Assembly: GCA_963818725.1 (NCBI GenBank)
Contig: CAWFTU010000018.1
Span: 352,103 to 416,102, forward strand
DNA: 64,000 nucleotides
Direction: 5' to 3'
Source: DATFDN01 sp963818725
Lineage (GTDB): Bacteria > Pseudomonadota > Alphaproteobacteria > Acetobacterales > Acetobacteraceae
Positions within the stretch are counted from its first letter, which is position 1; every line of letters starts with the position of its first letter. This document shows, piece after piece, positions 34,116 through 42,613 of the stretch. Made by a program: the position numbers and the translations under genes. The notes beneath the pieces were generated by a model. That model was not told where the DNA came from and searched no databases. It saw only the letters and a list, made by a program, of their open reading frames with translations.

Positions 34116-35897
34116 GTAATACCGGCAAAACCCCGGGCAGCGCCCTGACCTGCGGCGTTGGCTGGGTGCGCTGACGGGATGGCCTCCTGAAGCGAGTCCG
34201 AAATGCCACAGGCCGCCGAAGAATGCGGAGCGGATCGATTTTCCGGATTCGCACTGGTGCGGTTTTCCAATTCGACATCGGTGTGTCACCGCCGTCCGAC
34301 CTCGATTCCCTGACGCCTGGCCAGCTGAAGGACCTGGTCCTGCAGTTGCTGGCCGAGGTCGGCGCATTGCAGCAGACCGTTGCCGCCTTACGCGAGGAGA
34401 ACGCCCGGCTGAAGGGCCTGAAAGGCCGGCCCGTCATCAAGCCCAGTGGCATGGAACAGGCCACGGCGCCGTCAGGGACGAAATCCCCCCGCGACAAGCC
34501 CCGCCGCGACAAGGTCAGATCCCGCGTCAGCGTCGAAGACCGTGTGCTGAGCATCGCCGCACCGGCGGGGTCGCGCTTCAAGGGCTACGAAACCTACCTG
34601 GTGCAGGATGTGATCCTGGCGGTGCAGGCGATCCGCTACCGGCGCGAGCGCTGGGTCACGCCGGACGGCCAGACCCTCATCGCACCGCTGCCGGGGGGCG
34701 TCGCCGGACATTTCGGTCCCGAACTCCGTCGCTTGGTGCTGATGCTGTATCATCAGGGCCAGTCCACCCTGCCGCGCCTGGTTGCGCTGTTGCGCTCGAT
34801 CGGTGTGGCAATCTCCGAACGGCAGGTGCAGCGGCTGCTGACCGAACGCCCCGATCCCTTCCTCGCCGAGAGCCGGGACGTGCTGCGCGCCGGACTTGCC
34901 AGCGCCTCCTGGATATCCGCCGACGACACCGGCGTGCGCCATAAGGTCGCCAACGCCTTCTGCACGCAGATTGGCGATGGCCGCTTCACCTTCTTTGCCA
35001 CGCGCGGATCAAAAAGCCGGCTGAACTTCCTCGACCTGCTGCGCGCCGGGCATGCTGACTTCGTGCTGAATGAGACAGCGTTCAGCTACATGCGCAACCA
35101 TGCGCTGCCCGGGCCGTTGATCGCCCGGTTGGCGGCTCAGCCGGACACGGCGTTCGCCGATCAGGCAAGCTGGTCGGCGCATCTCGACCGGCTTGGCTTC
35201 ACCGCCCTGACCACCTCGCCCAATCCGGTGCTGCTCGCCACCGAAGGCGCGATCTGGGGCAGCGTCGCGGCGCACGGCTTCCTGCGCGGCACTGTGGTGC
35301 TGAGCGATGACGCCGGTCAGTTCGCCGTCGGCGATCACGCGCTCTGCTGGGTCCATGCCGAGCGACTGGTGCACAAGCTCGACACCTTCACCGACACCCA
35401 ACATGCGGCGCAGCAGCGCATGCGCGCGCTGATCTGGGACCATTACGCCGACCTCAGAGCCTATCGCGCCAATCCCGCAGCACGCCGCCGGCGGACGCTG
35501 CGGGCGCGGTTCGATCGCATCTTCCACCGCCGCACCGGCTTCGCCACGCTGGATCGGCTGCTGGCGCGGCTGCGGGCCAACAAGCCGGAACTGCTGAAGG
35601 TGCTGGATCGGCCCGAGGTGCCACTGCACACCAATGGCTCCGAGAACGACATCCGCTGCCAGGTCACGCGCCGCAAGGTCGGCGCCGGGACACGCAGCCA
35701 TCGGGGCCGCGACTGCCGCGATGCATTCCTTGGCTTGGCCAAGACATGTGCCAAACAGGGCATTGCATTCTGGGATTATCTTGGCAGCCGGTTGAACGTG
35801 CCGGGCGGCGCCGCCATTCCGCCCCTGCCGGACCTGATCCGCTGTCGTGGACAGCCAGCCTGACGCTGATCCCGGCCCAGGGTTTTGCCGGTATTAC
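34116..35897 (+). mobile_element. IS66-family insertion sequence, copy 2, inside the origin region
   Basis: Same 1782 bp and ends as copy 1 (1165-2946), flanked by the 8-bp duplication GCCCGAAC (34108-34115 and 35898-35905). It separates the iterons from DnaA-box-like sequences at 35937 and 35954. Confidence 0.95.
34223..35863 (+). CDS. IS66-family transposase (copy 2)
   Basis: A 546-residue transposase identical to copy 1 except for four residues (Asp for Gly in PRRDKV, Asp for Gly in AGHADF, Ile for Thr in RALIWD, Gly for Ser in RRKVGA). It retains SADDTGVRH and the NGSENDIRCQ block. Two of the changes may affect activity, but neither hits an obvious catalytic residue. The intact frame and clean target duplication suggest recent insertion. 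Confidence 0.93.
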   Translation: MRSGSIFRIRTGAVFQFDIGVSPPSDLDSLTPGQLKDLVLQLLAEVGALQQTVAALREENARLKGLKGRPVIKPSGMEQATAPSGTKSPRDKPRRDKVRSRVSVEDRVLSIAAPAGSRFKGYETYLVQDVILAVQAIRYRRERWVTPDGQTLIAPLPGGVAGHFGPELRRLVLMLYHQGQSTLPRLVALLRSIGVAISERQVQRLLTERPDPFLAESRDVLRAGLASASWISADDTGVRHKVANAFCTQIGDGRFTFFATRGSKSRLNFLDLLRAGHADFVLNETAFSYMRNHALPGPLIARLAAQPDTAFADQASWSAHLDRLGFTALTTSPNPVLLATEGAIWGSVAAHGFLRGTVVLSDDAGQFAVGDHALCWVHAERLVHKLDTFTDTQHAAQQRMRALIWDHYADLRAYRANPAARRRRTLRARFDRIFHRRTGFATLDRLLARLRANKPELLKVLDRPEVPLHTNGSENDIRCQVTRRKVGAGTRSHRGRDCRDAFLGLAKTCAKQGIAFWDYLGSRLNVPGGAAIPPLPDLIRCRGQPA

Positions 35898-35905
35898 GCC
35901 CGAAC

Positions 35906-35985
35906 ATAGAACAAAGAGAACATAAGAATCTTCCGCTGTGGACAACCCGCGCCTGTGGAAAACACGACCGAGTGCCAGGGTGCAC
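35906..35985. other. DnaA-box-like cluster beyond IS66
   Basis: TGTGGACAA (35937-35945) and TGTGGAAAA (35954-35962) each differ by one base from the DnaA box complement TGTGGATAA. A relatively AT-rich stretch (35906-35932) precedes them. It was next to the iterons before IS66 insertion, so it is probably the other part of the origin. Confidence 0.55.
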
Positions 35986-36065
35986 TGGAGTTAGAGTTGA
36001 CCCGGTTTGGTGGAGCCCTTCAGGCTTTCAGAGGAGGCTTCACAGATGCCGAGAACCCGACCGGC

Positions 36066-36300
36066 GCTCTGCCACTCCCGGCTCGTGCCGTCGGCCGCCA
36101 ACAGCCGGGCCCGGGGCACCGCGATCTCGAGCGGGCCGAACGAGCCAAGCAGCCGACGCGACCGCCTGCCGTTCCGGTGGCCCCTGTCCGCACCCCGCTG
36201 GTAACGGCCACGTCCCAGGGCGGCCGTCGCCTCCTGCCCGATCATCTCCTCCAGGAAGCCGCGCACCCGCTTCCGCAGCTCGGCCTCGATCGGGTCGAAC
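36066..36300 (-). pseudogene. IS256-family transposase, N-terminal fragment
   Basis: Reading leftward: FDPIEAELRKRVRGFLEEMIG.. ALGRGRYQRGADRGHRNGRRSRR and FGPLEIAVPRARLL, the N-terminal region of IS256-type transposases. It stops matching after REWQSA. Neither the very N-terminus nor the catalytic domain remains. Confidence 0.72.
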
Positions 36301-36308
36301 CCTCACGA

Positions 36309-37566
36309 ATCCCCTCATTCTGACCTGTCCCGGGTCTGGCCGCGATTCGCGCGGGTTTTGTAATCCCGCCGACGGGTTGTTCGTTGGGTGGATGGTATGG
36401 GCAAACGGGGTCGGATGGGCACGCGCCGAGAGGATGTTCGCGCCTTCATTGGCGATCTGTGTGGCGCGGACCTGCACGCCAAGCGGGTCGGCTCGCTGGC
36501 GGATGCGACGCTCGGGCTGATGCACGCGGCCTCGCTGGCGGTGGCGACGATCGGTCAGGCGCTGGCGCAGGCGCGGGGCCTGACGACCAAGCACGCGATC
36601 AAGCAGGTGGATCGGCTGCTGAGCAACGACGGCATCGATGTTTGGGACAGTTTCGCGCACTGGGTGCCGCACCAGATCGGCGGGCGTCGCGACATCCTGG
36701 TGGCTATGGACTGGACCGATTTCGACCACGACGACCAGGCCACGCTGGTGCTCAGCCTGGTCACCGGTCACGGCCGTGCCGCGCCGCTGCTGTGGATTAC
36801 CGTCTGGAAGGACGAACTCACCAGCCAGCGCAACGACTTCGAGGACGCGTGCCTGCGGCGCCTGGCAGAACTCGTGCCGGCGGGGTGCCGGGTGACCATC
36901 CTGGCGGACCGAGGCTTCGGCGATCAGAAGTTGTTCGCCTTCCTGCCCACGCTGGGCTTTGGCTACGTGATCCGCTTTCGCGGCAACATCCACGTCACCG
37001 ACGCGGACGGGCAGACCAGGCCCGCCGCGGAATGGGTGGGAAAGTCCGGTCGCGCCCGCAAGTTGCGCGATGCGCACGTGACCGCGAAAGGCCAAATTGT
37101 CGGCGCGGTGGTCTGCGTTCATGCCCGGGACATGAAGGAGCCCGGGTGCCTTGCGACCAGCGAGCGCGACGCGACAGCGGCGACGCTGATCAACCATTAT
37201 GCCAGGCGCTGGACGATCGAGCCGCAGTTCCGCGACACCAAGGACCTGCGGTTCGGCATGGGACTGTCTGCCACGCGCGTCGGCGAGCCGATGCGCCGCG
37301 ATCGTCTGCTGCTGATCAGCGCGTTCGCCACCGCGCCGCTGACGCTGCTCGGCGCCGTCGGCGAACGCCTCGGCAGGGACCGCTTGTTGAAGTCGAACAC
37401 CAGCAAGACGCGGACCCATTCGCTGTTCCGGCAGGGCTGCATGCTCTACGAACTGATCCCGAACATGCCTGAGCACCGCCTGCTGCCGCTCATGGAGAAA
37501 TTCGCAAAGGCCCTGTCAAACGCCGGCCAGTTCACCACACTCCTTTTTTATATGAAATGAGGGGAT
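36309..37566 (+). mobile_element. IS4-family element
   Basis: ATCCCCTCATT at 36309 is inverted at 37556-37566. The similarity extends imperfectly outward (GGTCGAACCCTCAC on the left, GTGAGGGTCGAACC on the right), so the true ends may be about 36293 and 37582. No target duplication was found. Confidence 0.75.
36388..37560 (+). CDS. IS4-family transposase
   Basis: A 390-residue DDE transposase. The first aspartate is in VAMDWTDFDHDD, the second in ILADRGFGDQK, and the YREK-type signature is in HYARRWTIEPQFRDTKD with the catalytic glutamate. N-terminal DNA-binding region: KHAIKQVDRLLSNDGI. The start could be 36388 or 36418 (MGTRREDVRA). The stop lies inside the right inverted repeat. The gene is intact and likely functional. 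Confidence 0.92.
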   Translation: MDGMGKRGRMGTRREDVRAFIGDLCGADLHAKRVGSLADATLGLMHAASLAVATIGQALAQARGLTTKHAIKQVDRLLSNDGIDVWDSFAHWVPHQIGGRRDILVAMDWTDFDHDDQATLVLSLVTGHGRAAPLLWITVWKDELTSQRNDFEDACLRRLAELVPAGCRVTILADRGFGDQKLFAFLPTLGFGYVIRFRGNIHVTDADGQTRPAAEWVGKSGRARKLRDAHVTAKGQIVGAVVCVHARDMKEPGCLATSERDATAATLINHYARRWTIEPQFRDTKDLRFGMGLSATRVGEPMRRDRLLLISAFATAPLTLLGAVGERLGRDRLLKSNTSKTRTHSLFRQGCMLYELIPNMPEHRLLPLMEKFAKALSNAGQFTTLLFYMK

Positions 37567-37719
37567 GGGTGAGGGTCGAACCAAGCCTCCCCAGCAAACA
37601 GCGGTGCCGCCTCTGTCGTGCTACTCTCGCTCATGGCGTGATCTCCGCCGGCGCGCTAACGCCAGTTCGAATCGTTGATCCACTCGGAGATTACGCCAGC
37701 CCTTTTTCCACCACCCCCG

Positions 37720-38007
37720 CTACGGCACCGAACGGAACGTGACGGGGCAGTGGCCCTTGCTGGCCAGCTTGTGCCCGCAAGGCGAGCAACAGCGACGCTG
37801 CTCGCCCAGCGCGGCCACCTGCGCCGGAACGATCTCGGCCTGAAGCGCCGCGGTCAGCCGTTTCGTTTCGGCGAGCCGAAGCCCCAGGTCAGCCAAGCCG
37901 GCTTGCTCGTCGCGCTCGATGCGGGCCACCTCAGCCTCCGTCATGACGCCAGGCCGAAGCTCCGCCACCAACTTCACCCGCCACACCAGCTTCGGCACCA
38001 GACCCAC
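37720..38007 (-). pseudogene. ISKra4-type transposase, N-terminal fragment
   Basis: Reading leftward: EAEVARIERDEQAGLADLGLRLAETKRL.. then PAQVAALGEQRRCCSPCGHKLASKGHCPVTFRSV, the N-terminal zinc-finger region of ISKra4-type transposases. Everything after FRSVP is lost. Confidence 0.72.
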
Positions 38008-38098
38008 CCTCTCCCCGTGAGCCTTGAACCTAGCCGCACCTCCCCTGCACCCCAGGATTTTGAATGCTCTCTATGGCCTTGAGCCGGAGGAGGATCGA

Positions 38099-38296
38099 AT
38101 GGCAAGGAAGCATCACAAGCCCGAGGAGATCGTGGCCAAGCTGCGCCAGGTAGATGTGCTGGCCTCGCAGGAGCGGGCGGTGGCGGACGTGATCCGCGCG
38201 ATCGGAGTTACGGAAGTGAGCCACTGCCACTGGCGGCGGGAGTTTGGCGGGCTGAAGGCGGACCAGGTGAGAAGGGACAAACTACTTTCGCTCTGA
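38099..38296 (+). pseudogene. IS3-family OrfA, truncated
   Basis: MARKHHKPEEIVAKLRQVDVL.. ERAVADVIRAIGVTEVSHCHWRREFGGLKADQVRR is the helix-turn-helix N-terminus of IS3-type OrfA. Expected downstream leucine zipper and OrfB are missing. Confidence 0.8.
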
Positions 38297-38358
38297 GTAA
38301 GACCGGTATACCTGAACCGGTGCCTTCTCCTGGGTGTCACTCATTTCGGGGTCGCGGA

Positions 38359-39165
38359 ATGGATGCGGAGGCGAACTCTTCCGTTGACTCTTATGGGGGT
38401 GCACGTCGCTTGTCCTGGCGCACCCGGCGATTGGGCTGGCTCACTGATCCTATATTCGACTTTCGCCTGCGTAGAACCCGATCAAAGCGTGAGATAACGC
38501 GGAAGGTCGGGAGCAGTCCCGTTCAGGACATCCTAATTGTGGGCATCGAAGTCCCTGGCCGGGAGGCTGACATCCATGGCGTGATACGAGAGCTCTCGAA
38601 GGCCAGGCATAACGTCACGGTTTCCACCGTCCGAATGGGTGACCGCGGAAAGTTCGACAACGTGAACGCGGCCCTGTCCGGGGTGAATTGTTCCAGATTT
38701 GACTGGATCGTCGTGACTGACGATGACATAGCCGTCCCGGAGGGCTTGCTGGACGAGTCGCTTCATCTGTGCAGGGAAATTGACCTGAAGATATTCATGC
38801 CTGCTCATTGCTTCCGCTCGTACACGAGCTTCGAGATCACGCGCCGCTGGTGGAACACGGTTGCGAGGAGGACACATTTTGTCGAATGCGGCCCGCTGAC
38901 AGGGTTCCATAGAGACACTTTCGAAAAGCTGCTTCCGTTCCCCTCGTTGCGGTGGGGGTGGGGGCTGGATGTCTACTGGAGTGAGCTCGCTCGCCGCGAG
39001 GGGTGGAATATCGGCATCGTCGACTCCTGCCCGATCCGCCATCTGCGGTCCGTGGCTACGACATACAACGACGCCCCCGCCAGGGCGGAGGCGCTGCGTT
39101 TCCTCCATCAGCAAGGGATCACTCGCCCACTGGAGGAGATTCTCCAGACCACGGAGGCATTCTAA
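38359..39165 (+). CDS. Putative glycosyltransferase (GT-A-like)
   Basis: About 268 residues. The region IVVTDDDIAVPEGLLDES contains a DxD-like metal/sugar-nucleotide site, and WGWGLDVYWSELARREGWNIGIVDSCPIRHL is typical of the acceptor side of GT-A-type or DUF707-like enzymes. An N-terminal basic region lacks a signal peptide, so it is likely cytoplasmic. I prefer ATG 38359 over 38320. Codon use is less GC-extreme than its neighbours, suggesting separate acquisition. No polysaccharide cluster surrounds it; IS remnants lie on both sides. Confidence 0.6.
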   Translation: MDAEANSSVDSYGGARRLSWRTRRLGWLTDPIFDFRLRRTRSKREITRKVGSSPVQDILIVGIEVPGREADIHGVIRELSKARHNVTVSTVRMGDRGKFDNVNAALSGVNCSRFDWIVVTDDDIAVPEGLLDESLHLCREIDLKIFMPAHCFRSYTSFEITRRWWNTVARRTHFVECGPLTGFHRDTFEKLLPFPSLRWGWGLDVYWSELARREGWNIGIVDSCPIRHLRSVATTYNDAPARAEALRFLHQQGITRPLEEILQTTEAF

Positions 39166-39172
39166 ACCACGC

Positions 39173-39958
39173 CTAGCTTGAGAACCGTAGTTTCTCTTCG
39201 TCAGGGTCGAGGTGGTCCTTGACCCAGAGGCGATCGGCGACGACGCAGGGATCGTGGTTGATCCTTGCCTCGAAGGCGGCGACGCGCCGGGTCAGGTCCT
39301 CGGCCGTGGCATGGCAGTGATGGTAGGTGACATCCTCGCGCAGCCAGCGCCACAGCGGCTCCACCGGCATCAGGTCGGGGCTGTAGCCGGGCAGTGGCAC
39401 GAGCGTGATATCGAGGCTTGCGGCGACGGCCCAGACGGCCTTGGCGCGGTGATAGGGCGCGCCATCCCAGATCACGATGAGCGTGCCGTCCGGGAATTCA
39501 GCGCGCAGCCGGCGCAGCACGGCGATCGTGTGCTCGCCATTGGCGTGCGCATAGGGCCACAGTCGCACCTGGCCTTCGTTGTAGAGGTAGAGGCCATAAA
39601 ACGAGACCTTGGCGGCGAGGCCGGGCGAGGCGGACGCGACATAAAAGCGCTTGCCGCGCTCACCCCAGCCATGGCCGAGATCGACATCCTGGTGGATGTG
39701 GGCCTCATCCAGATAGACCAGCCGGTGCTGATCACGCTGAGCGCCGGCCAGCAAAGGGCGCACCTGCGCGATGAAGGCCTCCCGCCCTGCGCGGTTGGCG
39801 CGGCCAAGCAGCTTCTTGGCCTTTTGCCACGACAGATCGAGACGGTGCAGGGCCGCGCGGATGGTTTCACGGCAGCAGGAGCGGCCAAACCGTGCCTGCA
39901 CGAAGGCGGCCAGGCGCTTCAGCGTCCCGCGCGGCTTCGGATCAGCCCCGGCTACCGG
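39173..39958 (-). pseudogene. IS630-family transposase, N-terminally truncated
   Basis: The catalytic part is present: LVYLDEAHIHQDVD, TLIVIWDGAPYHRA and LPGYSPDLMPVEPLWRWLRED, the DDE triad of IS630. It starts upstream with KPRGTLKRLAAFVQARFG and is cut near 39958-39990, losing the N-terminal DNA-binding domain. It is unlike the complete IS630 at 25.3 kb. Truncation coincides with the end of IS21 element 3. Confidence 0.83.
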
Positions 39959-40005
39959 CGGCGCGGCCGCTTGCTGTTGGGCCGCGTGTCAATCGGCGTC
40001 GAACT

Positions 40006-41702
40006 TTGGCTCTCCGCGGTTTCTGGTGCAGGTGGTCGCTTGAGGTGGCGTGACCCCATATGGAGGAGGACAGCTTCCTTCTTCATTCCGTGCCGAGTTG
40101 CTCTCCCATCTCCTGCCCATGATCCCGGAGGGCCTGTTCGTCGAGCAGGTCCTTCCCGGGCTTGACCGCGTCGTCATTCTCTCCCGCCCGAAGTCGCTGA
40201 CCTCCGTCTGCCCGCGCTGTGGCGCGGCGTCCGCGCGCGTGCATAGCCATTACCAGCGGACCCTGGCCGACCTGCCTTGGCAGGGACAGATCGTCGCCCT
40301 GCGCGTCCAGGCGCGGCGGTTCCGCTGCACGACCAGCGGATGCAAGCGCCGGATCTTTGCCGAGCGCCTTCCCGAAGTGACCGCACCGCGAGCGCGTCGG
40401 ACCGCACGGCTGGCCGAGATCCAACGCCATATCGGTCTCGCGCTTGGTGGCGAAGCCGGATTCCGCCTGGCGCGCCGCCTGACGATGCCGGTTGGCGCCA
40501 CCACCCTGCTCGGCATGCTCCGCCGCGGAGCGCCGGAGACCCCCGCCCAGGCTCCGCGGGTACTCGGGGTAGACGACTGGGCGTGGCGCCGTGGCAGGCG
40601 CTACGGCACCATTCTCGTTGACCTCGAGCGCCACCGTGTGGTCGACCTCCTGCCGGACCGCCGCGCCGACACGCTCGTCGCCTGGCTTAAGGCACATCCC
40701 GGAGCCGAGGTGCTCAGCCGCGACCGTGGCGGAACCTATGCGGACGCCGCAGGCCGGGGCGCGCCCGACGCCGTTCAGGTCAGCGACCGCTGGCACCTGC
40801 TGGAGAACTGCAGCAGCGCCCTGCTCGATGCTGTCCGGCGCCGCAGGCGCGAGGTGCGGTCCGCCGCGCAGCTGGATACCGCAGAGACGACCACGACCGT
40901 GGCACCGCCGATGACGAGTGCCGAACGGCGACACTGGGAACGGTGGCGCAGGCAACACGACATCTATGACGAGGTGATGCGCCTCCGGCGGGAGGGCATG
41001 CCGATCAAGGAGATCGTGCGCAGGCTGGCCATCGGAGGCAACACGGCCCGGCGTTGGCTGCGCGGCGCTGGGCCGGATCCCTTCCGCCCCCGCCGGAGCA
41101 TGTTGGAGCCTTACCGCGCCACGCTCGAGCGACGCTGGGCCGAGGGGTGCCGCAATGGAACCCAGCTGTGGCGCGAACTGCGGGATGCCGGGTTCCAGGG
41201 CGGGCTGCGCGTCGTCACCGAATGGGCTACCCGGCAGCGCCTTGCAGGTCACCCCGGCCGGGCTGACTCCTGCTTCACGGTGCCGCCGCTACGGCGCGTG
41301 GCTCGGATGCTCACCGCCGACCCGTCCACGCTGCAGGCGGAGGAGCAGCAATATCTCAATCAGTTGCTCGCCACCTCGGCGCCTCTTGCGCTGGCACGTG
41401 ATCTCGCCCTGAGCTTCGCGGCCATCGTGCGCGAGCGGAAGAGCGACGAACTCGACCGCTGGCTGGCCGACGCGGCCGAAAGCGAGATGCGGTCGTTTGC
41501 CGGCGGGCTCAAGCAGGATGAAGCTGCGGTTCGGGCTGCGCTTGAGATGCCGTGGAGCAACGGGCAGACCGAAGGCCAGATCACCAGGCTGAAGCTGATC
41601 AAGCGGCAAATGTATGGGCGAGCCAAGCATGACCTGCTGCGGGCTCGGGTTCTGCAAGCGGCCTGATCCGGACAACTGCTGCACCAGAAACCGCGGAGAG
41701 CC
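40006..41702 (+). mobile_element. ISL3-family element (about 1.7 kb), inserted in the IS21 end
   Basis: The inverted repeats are about 23 bp and perfect, beginning GGCTCTCCGCGGTTTCTG. GAACTTT plus one base is repeated on both sides (39998-40006 and 41702-41710), giving the 8-bp duplication of ISL3. The interrupted sequence is a terminal repeat of IS21 element 3. Confidence 0.93.
40050..41666 (+). CDS. ISL3-family transposase
   Basis: A 538-residue transposase. N-terminal zinc-binding region: SVCPRCGAASARVHSHY and RFRCTTSGCKRRIF. A helix-turn-helix lies in MPIKEIVRRLAIGGNTARRWL. Catalytic DDE motifs include RVLGVDDWAWRRGRRYG and VSDRWHLLENC, and WSNGQTEGQITRLKLIKRQMYGRA near the C-terminus has the glutamate. 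It is complete. The start may be a little downstream of 40050. Confidence 0.93.
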   Translation: MTPYGGGQLPSSFRAELLSHLLPMIPEGLFVEQVLPGLDRVVILSRPKSLTSVCPRCGAASARVHSHYQRTLADLPWQGQIVALRVQARRFRCTTSGCKRRIFAERLPEVTAPRARRTARLAEIQRHIGLALGGEAGFRLARRLTMPVGATTLLGMLRRGAPETPAQAPRVLGVDDWAWRRGRRYGTILVDLERHRVVDLLPDRRADTLVAWLKAHPGAEVLSRDRGGTYADAAGRGAPDAVQVSDRWHLLENCSSALLDAVRRRRREVRSAAQLDTAETTTTVAPPMTSAERRHWERWRRQHDIYDEVMRLRREGMPIKEIVRRLAIGGNTARRWLRGAGPDPFRPRRSMLEPYRATLERRWAEGCRNGTQLWRELRDAGFQGGLRVVTEWATRQRLAGHPGRADSCFTVPPLRRVARMLTADPSTLQAEEQQYLNQLLATSAPLALARDLALSFAAIVRERKSDELDRWLADAAESEMRSFAGGLKQDEAAVRAALEMPWSNGQTEGQITRLKLIKRQMYGRAKHDLLRARVLQAA

Positions 41703-41875
41703 GAACTTTGACCCCGGATCGGCGTCCAATCGTGACCCCGTGTTGTTTGCTTGTGCCGGTAGTCCATAGGGGAGACCCTCGCGTTGCGGAGTGCCCATGC
41801 AGAGGCTGGCGCAGCGGCGCGCGGGGGGTCCCCCGTGGACCCACCGGTGCAAGCCCTGGCGGTTGCTTGTGAAGC

Positions 41876-42613
41876 TCAGGCGCGGTTCTTGAAGCGCCAG
41901 CTGTCGTTGCCGGTCTCGACGATGTCGCAGTGATGGGTTGGGCGATCCAGCGGCGCGGTGGTCATCTTGGCGTCGCCCGCGAACACGCTCGGCCATTCAC
42001 CAAAGGCGAGGTTCGTGGTGACGATCACCGAGGTGCGTTCGTAAAGGCGACTGACGGTGTGGAACAACAGTTGCCCGCCGACTTGGGCGAACGGCAGGTA
42101 GCCGAGCTCGTCGAGGACCACGAAGTCGAGACGGGTCAGGAAGTCGGCGAGGCGTCCCTGACGTCCAGCGCGGCCCTCAGCCTCGAGGCGGTTGACCAGG
42201 TCGACGGTGTTGAAGAAGCGCCCGCGCGATCCGGCACGGATGCAGCTTCGCGCGATCGCGATGGCCAAGTGCGTTTTGCCGGTGCCGGTTCCGCCGACCA
42301 GGGCCGCGTTACGCTGTTGCGCGACGAAGTTGCCGCCGGCGAGATCGCGCACCAGGCTCTCGTCGATCGGCGTTCCCTTGAAGGCGAAGTCGTCGAGATC
42401 CTTGGCGAGCGGCAGCTTGGCGATAGTCATCTGGCACCTGATCGAGCGTGCCTGCTTCTCGGATATCTCGGCCTTGAGCAGGTCGCCGACGAAGCGCTGC
42501 GGTTCGTGCTTGCGCTTGATCGCCGCGGCCAGGGCCTCGTCACAGGCGCCCCTCATGCCGAAGAGCTTCAGCGTGCCCATCATGTCGAGGACTTCGGTCC
42601 GCTCCATGCTCAT
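41876..42613 (-). CDS. istB: IS21-family helper ATPase IstB (element 3)
   Basis: About 245 residues, starting at ATG 42613 (MSMERTEVLDMMG), which overlaps the istA stop as ATGA. Walker A is GGTGTGKTHLA and Walker B VVLDELGYLPF. Sensor region: SVIVTTNLAFGEW. It is complete and translationally coupled to istA. A different subgroup from the IstB of element 1, as it has the FVAQQRNAALVGG preceding segment. Confidence 0.92.
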   Translation of the reverse strand: MSMERTEVLDMMGTLKLFGMRGACDEALAAAIKRKHEPQRFVGDLLKAEISEKQARSIRCQMTIAKLPLAKDLDDFAFKGTPIDESLVRDLAGGNFVAQQRNAALVGGTGTGKTHLAIAIARSCIRAGSRGRFFNTVDLVNRLEAEGRAGRQGRLADFLTRLDFVVLDELGYLPFAQVGGQLLFHTVSRLYERTSVIVTTNLAFGEWPSVFAGDAKMTTAPLDRPTHHCDIVETGNDSWRFKNRA

